Origin: Gaiellaceae bacterium
Lineage (GTDB): Bacteria; Actinomycetota; Thermoleophilia; Gaiellales; Gaiellaceae
Direction: 5' to 3'
Length of the DNA: 33,645 nt
Assembly: GCA_021323315.1 (NCBI GenBank)
Contig: JAJTCQ010000013.1
Span: 1 to 33,645, forward strand
The notes below the pieces were generated by a model. That model did no database searches. It was given only the letters and a program-made list of their open reading frames with translations, and was not told the DNA's origin. Positions 29,015 through 33,645 of this stretch are shown piece by piece. The first letter of the stretch is position 1, and every line of letters starts with the position of its first letter. Made by a program: the position numbers and the translations under genes.

Positions 29015-32014
29015 ATGAAGGAAGTCTTCGGCATCCCCGTCGACTCGCTGCTCGCGATCCTCCTCGTCGGGCTCGGCATCGCGTTGTTCATCGTCGGAGC
29101 GCTCGCGCTCCGCAATCGCATTCTCGTCACGCTCGCCGTGCGCAGCGTCGGCCGCCGCCGCGGCCGCAGCGCGCTCATCGTCGTCGGGCTCATGCTCGGC
29201 ACGACGATCATCGCGGCGGCCCTGACGACCGGCGACACGATGAGCCACACGATCCGGACGACCGCCGTCGCGACCCTTGGCGCGACGGACGAGACGATCG
29301 CGCCGAAGGGCGCGGTCGACGACATCCCCGGCGCGCTCGGCGCCGCGAGCGGGATGCAATGGATTCCCGAGGGGACGGTCGGGCAGGTGGAATCGGCCGC
29401 CGACGGCTCGGATCTCGTGGACGGGATCACCGGCGCGATCATCGAGCAGGTCGCGCTGCAGGCGCCGTCTCAGGGTCAGACCGAGCCGAGCGTCGTGCTC
29501 TTCGCCGGCGACCCCGCCCGGATGGACGGCTTCTCGCCCATCCGGGGATCCGGAGGAAACGAGCTGTCGCTCGCCGACCTCCGCCCCGGCGAGGTGTACC
29601 TGAACACCAAGGCCGCCCGCGAGCTGCGGATCGAAGCCGGGAATCGCGTCGTCGTCTACGCCGGCGCCGATCCGGTTCCGATGAGAGTGCGCGACGTCGT
29701 TCGCTTCGACGGTGCCGGCACAGCGGACGCTTCGGCGCTTCTCTCGCTCGCGCAGGCACAGCAGCTCTTCGACCGGGACGGCGAGATCAGGGCGGTGCTC
29801 GTGTCGAACCGCGGCGGAGACGTCGCAGGTGCTGCCCGCTCGGACGAAGTCGTCGCCCTGCTCGAACCCGTCGTGGGCTCGCTCGGCCTCGAGATCCAGA
29901 CGCTCAAGGCGGATGCCATCGAGGACGCCGACGCCGCCGGCAACGCGTTCATGACCTTCTTCACGACGTTCGGGACGTTCTCGATCGCCGCCGGCATTCT
30001 CCTGATCTTCCTCATCTTCGTCATGCTCGCGTCCGAGCGGCGCGGCGAGCTTGGCATCGCGCGGGCCGTGGGCACCCGGCGCGGGCACCTCGTCCAGATG
30101 TTCACGTTCGAGGGCGTCGCCTACGACTTCCTCGCCGCACTGGTCGGTGCCGTGCTCGGAGCGCTCGTCGCGCTCGGCATGGTCATGGTGATGGCGAGCG
30201 CGTTCGCCGCTGCCGACAGCGACGAGGGTCTCCAGATCGAGTTCGCCGTCACGCCCAGAAGCCTCGCCATCGCCTTTGCGCTGGGGATGCTGCTGACGCT
30301 CGTGGTGGTCGCCGTCTCGGCGTGGCGCGTGAGCGTCATGAACGTCTCCACGGCGATCCGCAATCTGCCGGAGCCGCCGACCGGACGCCGCCGCCGCCGC
30401 TTCGTGCTCGCCGCGGTCGGGATCCTCGCCGGCACCGCCCTGACCGTCTCCGGTACGAGCTCCGGTACCGCGACGCCGGTGATGCTCGGCACCTCGCTCG
30501 TCCTCCTCGGTCTCATCCCGCTGCTGCAGGTCGCGGGCGTGTCGGAACGGGTCGCGAACACCCTGTGCGGTGGCGCGATCGTCGTCACGCTCATGCTTCC
30601 CTGGAACCTCTGGGAACGCGTCTTCGGCACTCTCGCGATGGACTTCGGCACCTGGATCGTCGCCGGTCTGATGATCATCGTCGGCGCCGTCCTCGTCATG
30701 ATCCACAACGCGGCAGCACTGCTCGGACTGGTGATGCGTACGTTCGGCCGTATCGGCGCGCTCGCACCGGTTCTCCGCCTGTCGATCGCATACCCGCTCT
30801 CGGCTCGCTTCCGGACGGGCACGACGCTGGCGATGTTCACCCTCGTCGTCTTCACGCTCGTGACCGGAACTGCGTCGAATGGCTCTTTCGTGCACGCGAT
30901 TGGCGTCGAGGACTTCGGTGGCGGCTATCAGGTTCGAGCAGGAACCATCGGCGCGGCGCCGATCGACGACATGGCAGTCGCGCTGCGTCGGTCGCCCCGA
31001 GTGAACGAGCGCGACTTCACGACGATAGGCAGCCAGTCGGTGCTCGCGGTCGAGGCGAAGCAGGTCGGCGCCGGGCGTCCCTTCGAGTCGTACCCCGTGC
31101 GCGGACTCGACGCGCCGTTCCTCGAGCACACGACCTTCGGCCTCGGGGACATCGCACACGGATACGGCTCGGAGCAGGAAGTCTGGGCGGCGCTGCGAGA
31201 GCAGCCCGGCCTCGCCGTCGTCGACAGCACCGTCGTCCCGCGCCGCGACAACTGGAACTTCGGCGTGCTTCCCGATTTCCAACTGTCCGGCTTCTACTTC
31301 GAGGAGGGCTTCGACCCGATCGAGGTCCAGATCCTCGACAAGCAGACGGGCCTGAGCTCGACGGTGACGGTGATCGGGATCCTCAAGGACACGGCGCCGC
31401 TCGAGATGGTCGGGATCTCGACGTCCGAGGAGACACTTGCGGAGGCGTTCCCCGGTCGCATCCGGCCGACGATCCACTACTTCGGGCTGGCGCCGGGTGT
31501 CGACCCCGAGGACACCGCCGCTGCTCTCGAGGCCGCGTTCGTCGCAAACGGGCTCGAGGCGGAGTCGATTCAGCACGTGGTGGACGACGCCACGGCCGCC
31601 AACCTGACGTTCAATCGGCTCGTGCAGGGATTTCTGGGACTCGGGCTGGTCGTGGGTGTCGCCGCGCTCGGCGTCATCAGCGCCCGCGCCGTGGTGGAAC
31701 GGCGACAGCAGATCGGCGTCATGAGGGCGATCGGCTTCCGCACCCGCATGGTGCAGGCGGCGTTCCTCCTCGAGTCGTCGTTCATCGCGCTCACCTCGAT
31801 CCTTGCCGGCACCGTGCTCGGCCTGCTCCTGGCCTGGAACATCATCCGCGATCAGCAGGCCCAGCCCAGCTGGGAGAACCTCGAGCTCATCGTGCCGTGG
31901 GGGAATCTGGCGGTCATCTTCCTGGTCGTGTACGCCGTCGCGCTCGCAGCGACGCTCGCGCCGGCGATCAGGGCGTCGAGGATCCAACCCGCGGAAGCGC
32001 TGCGGTACCAGTAG
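29015..32014 (+). CDS. FtsX/MacB-type ABC transporter permease (double FtsX)
   Basis: A 999-residue permease with the layout of two MacB/FtsX halves. Half 1: an N-terminal helix (about residues 10-35), a second at about 50-70 (SALIVVGLMLGTTIIAAAL), an extracytoplasmic region (about 75-310), and an FtsX block of three helices (about 315-450, with LGIARAVGTRRGHLVQMFTFEGV). Middle helices lie at about 460-570. Half 2 has TGTTLAMFTLVVFTLV near residue 605, a second outer domain (about 625-865) and a closing FtsX block (865-995; IGVMRAIGFRTRMVQAAFLLE, then PAIRASRIQPAEALRYQ). Such permeases act on the cell envelope, moving lipids, peptides or drugs. Substrate unknown. Starts 3 bp after the upstream stop. 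Confidence 0.9.
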   Translation: MKEVFGIPVDSLLAILLVGLGIALFIVGALALRNRILVTLAVRSVGRRRGRSALIVVGLMLGTTIIAAALTTGDTMSHTIRTTAVATLGATDETIAPKGAVDDIPGALGAASGMQWIPEGTVGQVESAADGSDLVDGITGAIIEQVALQAPSQGQTEPSVVLFAGDPARMDGFSPIRGSGGNELSLADLRPGEVYLNTKAARELRIEAGNRVVVYAGADPVPMRVRDVVRFDGAGTADASALLSLAQAQQLFDRDGEIRAVLVSNRGGDVAGAARSDEVVALLEPVVGSLGLEIQTLKADAIEDADAAGNAFMTFFTTFGTFSIAAGILLIFLIFVMLASERRGELGIARAVGTRRGHLVQMFTFEGVAYDFLAALVGAVLGALVALGMVMVMASAFAAADSDEGLQIEFAVTPRSLAIAFALGMLLTLVVVAVSAWRVSVMNVSTAIRNLPEPPTGRRRRRFVLAAVGILAGTALTVSGTSSGTATPVMLGTSLVLLGLIPLLQVAGVSERVANTLCGGAIVVTLMLPWNLWERVFGTLAMDFGTWIVAGLMIIVGAVLVMIHNAAALLGLVMRTFGRIGALAPVLRLSIAYPLSARFRTGTTLAMFTLVVFTLVTGTASNGSFVHAIGVEDFGGGYQVRAGTIGAAPIDDMAVALRRSPRVNERDFTTIGSQSVLAVEAKQVGAGRPFESYPVRGLDAPFLEHTTFGLGDIAHGYGSEQEVWAALREQPGLAVVDSTVVPRRDNWNFGVLPDFQLSGFYFEEGFDPIEVQILDKQTGLSSTVTVIGILKDTAPLEMVGISTSEETLAEAFPGRIRPTIHYFGLAPGVDPEDTAAALEAAFVANGLEAESIQHVVDDATAANLTFNRLVQGFLGLGLVVGVAALGVISARAVVERRQQIGVMRAIGFRTRMVQAAFLLESSFIALTSILAGTVLGLLLAWNIIRDQQAQPSWENLELIVPWGNLAVIFLVVYAVALAATLAPAIRASRIQPAEALRYQ

Positions 32015-32074
32015 GCGCTGGTCCTCGGCTGCACAGTGTCCGTTGCACGGGGCCGGCGTCCGTGACGTCGCCAG

Positions 32075-32096
32075 TCGCACGCTCGACGACGTGCGA
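32075..32096 (+). terminator. Possible hairpin terminator of the ABC operon
   Basis: Perfect 7-bp arms TCGCACG and CGTGCGA with an 8-base loop, 60 bp after the permease stop and 62 bp before the hemerythrin start. No T tract, so weak. Confidence 0.35.
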
Positions 32097-32158
32097 GCGC
32101 TAGGGTTCGCCACGTCCATCTGGACGCTGGGCCGCGTTCGGGTGGGAGGTGATCCGAG

Positions 32159-32620
32159 CTGAGGCGTCATTCGGCACTGATACCGCTGTCGCATGATCAC
32201 CATGCCGAGCTCGTGCGCGCTCGGCGCCTTTGCCTTGCCTCCGGCTCCGATGTTCCCGAGGCCCGACTCGCCGCAGCGAAGCAGTACGTCGCGGCCTTCT
32301 TCGCCGAGACGACGAGCCACTTCCGCGTCGAGGAGGAGAAGCTCTTCCCACTGCTCGCGCGCCATGTCGGCAGCAGTCCTCTCCTCGAGCAGGTTCTCGG
32401 TGAGCACGAGAGGCTGCGACGTCTTGCCTCGGCGTTGCGAGAGGAGGTCGCGAGCGGCGACGTCAGCGGCGAGACCATGCTGCTGACCGCCGACCTGCTC
32501 GAATCGCACGTGCGCCGCGAGGAGCGTGAGCTCTTCCCATTGATCGAGCAGACGGTTTCCGACACCGAGCTGCGCTCAGTGGAGCTGCCCTCGTCGGCTG
32601 CTCCAGCGACCGATGGATAG
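32159..32620 (+). CDS. Hemerythrin HHE-domain protein (CTG start)
   Basis: A 153-residue helical-bundle protein with a di-iron site. Iron ligands are visible along the chain: SHDHHAELVRARRL (residues 11-24), HFRVEEEKLFP (near 59-69), EHERLR (near 88) and HVRREERELFPLIE (near 124-137). The first histidines exist only if translation starts at CTG 32159, which has GGGAGGTGATC 4 bp before it, an almost complete anti-16S match. An in-frame TGA at 32150 closes the frame upstream, and the first standard start (GTG 32213) would remove the first iron ligands. Such proteins bind oxygen, nitric oxide or oxidants, fitting the redox theme. No clear copy of the shared element is seen. Confidence 0.85.
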   Translation: MRRHSALIPLSHDHHAELVRARRLCLASGSDVPEARLAAAKQYVAAFFAETTSHFRVEEEKLFPLLARHVGSSPLLEQVLGEHERLRRLASALREEVASGDVSGETMLLTADLLESHVRREERELFPLIEQTVSDTELRSVELPSSAAPATDG

Positions 32621-32910
32621 TCGAACGCCGTCGTGACCGGAGCCCGTGTCTTGCCGTTCCGAGCTTGTTGCCCGTCCCGCGTTTCACCGGTATCCAGCGT
32701 GGGAACGAGCGTCGCACTGCCTGGATCTCGCCGCGAGGGGCCCCACGCTCTACCGCCGTGGCAACCTTGACGACCGGCGAGGTCCAGGCCGGGTTCGCCC
32801 GTGCCCGGCTCGCGTCATGGTCGGGTAGCGCCACGTGGAGCTCGTCGCGACTGCGAAACGGGAGGGCGCCGATCTCGAGGAGCCGGCGAAGCGGTCGAGG
32901 ACGAAGTCGT
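32621..32910. other. Interval of about 290 bp without a recognisable gene
   Basis: Between the hemerythrin stop and the convergent DUF72 stop I find no convincing coding frame. The open frames crossing it are arginine/serine-rich, lack ribosome sites and carry no domain motif. No strong hairpin is visible. Confidence 0.4.
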
Positions 32911-33639
32911 CTACGCGGTAGAAGGCACGCGCCTGAGAAGCGAGCGCAGCTTCAGCGCGTTGGCGATCGCGAAGCCCTGCCAGTCGTTGTTGAAGTACGC
33001 ATAGACATCTCCCGACTGGCTCGCGATGCGATCGGCCCACGCGCGCAGCTGGCGCTCGCTGTAGTTGCCGTCGCGCCCGCGGCCGCGGTGGAAGCGCAGA
33101 AAGCTCCAGTCTGTGGTGTCGACCCAGGGCGTGGCTCCGCCCGGTGCGCGGTCGGCGACAACCAGCGCAGCGTCGTGACTGCGGAGGAGCTCGTACACGG
33201 GCCCGGCGAACCAGCTCGGGTCCCGGAACTCGAAGGCGTGCAGCCCGGGAGTGAGCGCCTCGAGCGTGGATTCGAGGACATCGTCGTCGCGGTCGAAGTG
33301 CGGCGGCAACTGCCAGAGGATCGGGCCGAGCTTGCCGGTGCGTCGAAGCGGCTCGATGCGCTCGTCCATCCGCTTCGCGCCCTCGGCGATGTTGCGCAGG
33401 CGCTTCACGTGCGTCAGGTACCGGCTCGCCTTGACCGCGAACACGAAGCCGTCAGGCGCCCGAGTGGCCCAGCCCTCGACGGTCTTCGTGCTCGGCAGCC
33501 GGTAGAACGTGGCGTTGACCTCGACCGTGTCGAACGACTCGGCATAGAGCTCGAGCCAGCGTGAGCTCGATCCCGACGGCGGATAGAAGACGCCCCGCCA
33601 ATGGTCGTAGCTCCAGCCTGAACATCCGACGCGGATCAC
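32911..33639 (-). CDS. DUF72 (YecE-family) TIM-barrel protein
   Basis: A 242-residue DUF72 protein, normal length. It opens with IRVGCSGWSYDHWRGVFYP, the family hallmark, then AESFDTVEVNATFYRLPSTKTVEGWATRAPDGFVFAVKASRYLTH (about residues 34-78), ILWQLPPHF near residue 106, FEFRDPSWF near residue 136, and the C-terminal FLRFHRGRGRDGNYSERQLRAWA with DVYAYFNNDWQGFAIANALKL. These barrels are widespread but biochemically undefined. The GTG start at 33639 leaves only 6 bp to the window edge, so its ribosome site is not visible and the start is provisional. It is convergent with the hemerythrin gene and probably belongs to another unit. Confidence 0.92.
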   Translation of the reverse strand: MIRVGCSGWSYDHWRGVFYPPSGSSSRWLELYAESFDTVEVNATFYRLPSTKTVEGWATRAPDGFVFAVKASRYLTHVKRLRNIAEGAKRMDERIEPLRRTGKLGPILWQLPPHFDRDDDVLESTLEALTPGLHAFEFRDPSWFAGPVYELLRSHDAALVVADRAPGGATPWVDTTDWSFLRFHRGRGRDGNYSERQLRAWADRIASQSGDVYAYFNNDWQGFAIANALKLRSLLRRVPSTA

Positions 33640-33645
33640 ACAGCG

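Noticed and set aside
28946-32509. Very long open frame on the minus strand opposite the permease (over 1100 codons), and similar long frames opposite the alcohol dehydrogenase and acyl-CoA synthetase.
   Set aside because: They mirror the codon bias of the genes on the other strand, are rich in Arg, Asp, Glu and His without any domain motif, and lack ribosome sites.
1-33645. Mobile elements, CRISPR arrays, tRNA or rRNA genes, toxin-antitoxin or restriction modules.
   Set aside because: No transposase, integrase, regularly spaced repeats, tRNA cloverleaf, rRNA stretch or typical defence gene was recognised on either strand.

Overview
The window is GC-rich and gene-dense, with many overlapping genes, some leaderless-looking starts and GTG/TTG/CTG starts. 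Gene content (DUF1918, Pit with a DUF47 partner, NarL-type two-component pair with a DevS-like kinase, many CBS and universal-stress proteins, archaeal-type 2-oxoacid:ferredoxin oxidoreductase) suggests a high-GC actinobacterium, perhaps of a deep class such as Thermoleophilia. That placement is inference. I see no rRNA, tRNA, CRISPR, insertion sequence or phage gene.

Layout. 1-1560: partial DUF1918 gene, ZIP metal transporter, terminator, Hsp20. 1771-6154: six-gene 2-oxoacid:ferredoxin oxidoreductase operon, led by a GltD-like flavoprotein and closed by a tiny alpha-crystallin-like protein. 6174-8703: DUF47-Pit phosphate uptake pair and a divergent membrane protein. 8838-13004: flavin oxidoreductase fused to CBS domains, ACT-malic enzyme, RimK-like ATP-grasp enzyme. 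12952-18601: ion-transport block (small membrane proteins, FNT channel, MgtE, VIT/CCC1, P2-type ATPase). 18774-22650: zinc alcohol dehydrogenase and a GNAT/ADP-forming acyl-CoA synthetase fusion. 23014-27944: membrane protein, CBS-BON protein, UspA, NarL-type response regulator, GAF-GAF histidine kinase, CBS-pair protein. 28003-33639: MacB-like ABC operon, hemerythrin, DUF72 protein.

How it fits together. The content resembles the mycobacterial DosR (DevR) hypoxia/dormancy regulon: Hsp20, UspA, CBS proteins, P-type ATPase, DUF1918, ferredoxin-linked metabolism and a DevS-like kinase with its LuxR-type regulator. Pyruvate oxidation to acetyl-CoA, ATP recovery by an ADP-forming synthetase and an alcohol dehydrogenase would make a plausible low-oxygen energy route.

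Main discovery. A shared promoter architecture precedes eleven transcription units here. A 12-bp element (consensus GTASTTNYCCGC, with a CGGSYTTCCCGC variant) faces each gene. In most, CCGATG or a near match begins about 20 bp after it. An A/T-anchored -10 hexamer (NANNNT) lies 45-47 bp after the element, exactly 46 bp in seven of eleven. Five of these units appear leaderless. Two further copies (DUF1918, and the membrane protein at 23014) match the element but not the spacing. I infer a local stress/hypoxia regulon, probably read by the response regulator at 25022-25660.

Two genes, the P-type ATPase and the hemerythrin, keep their full conserved N-termini only if translation starts at CTG. 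A 56-residue membrane protein with a TTG start lies directly upstream of the ATPase.
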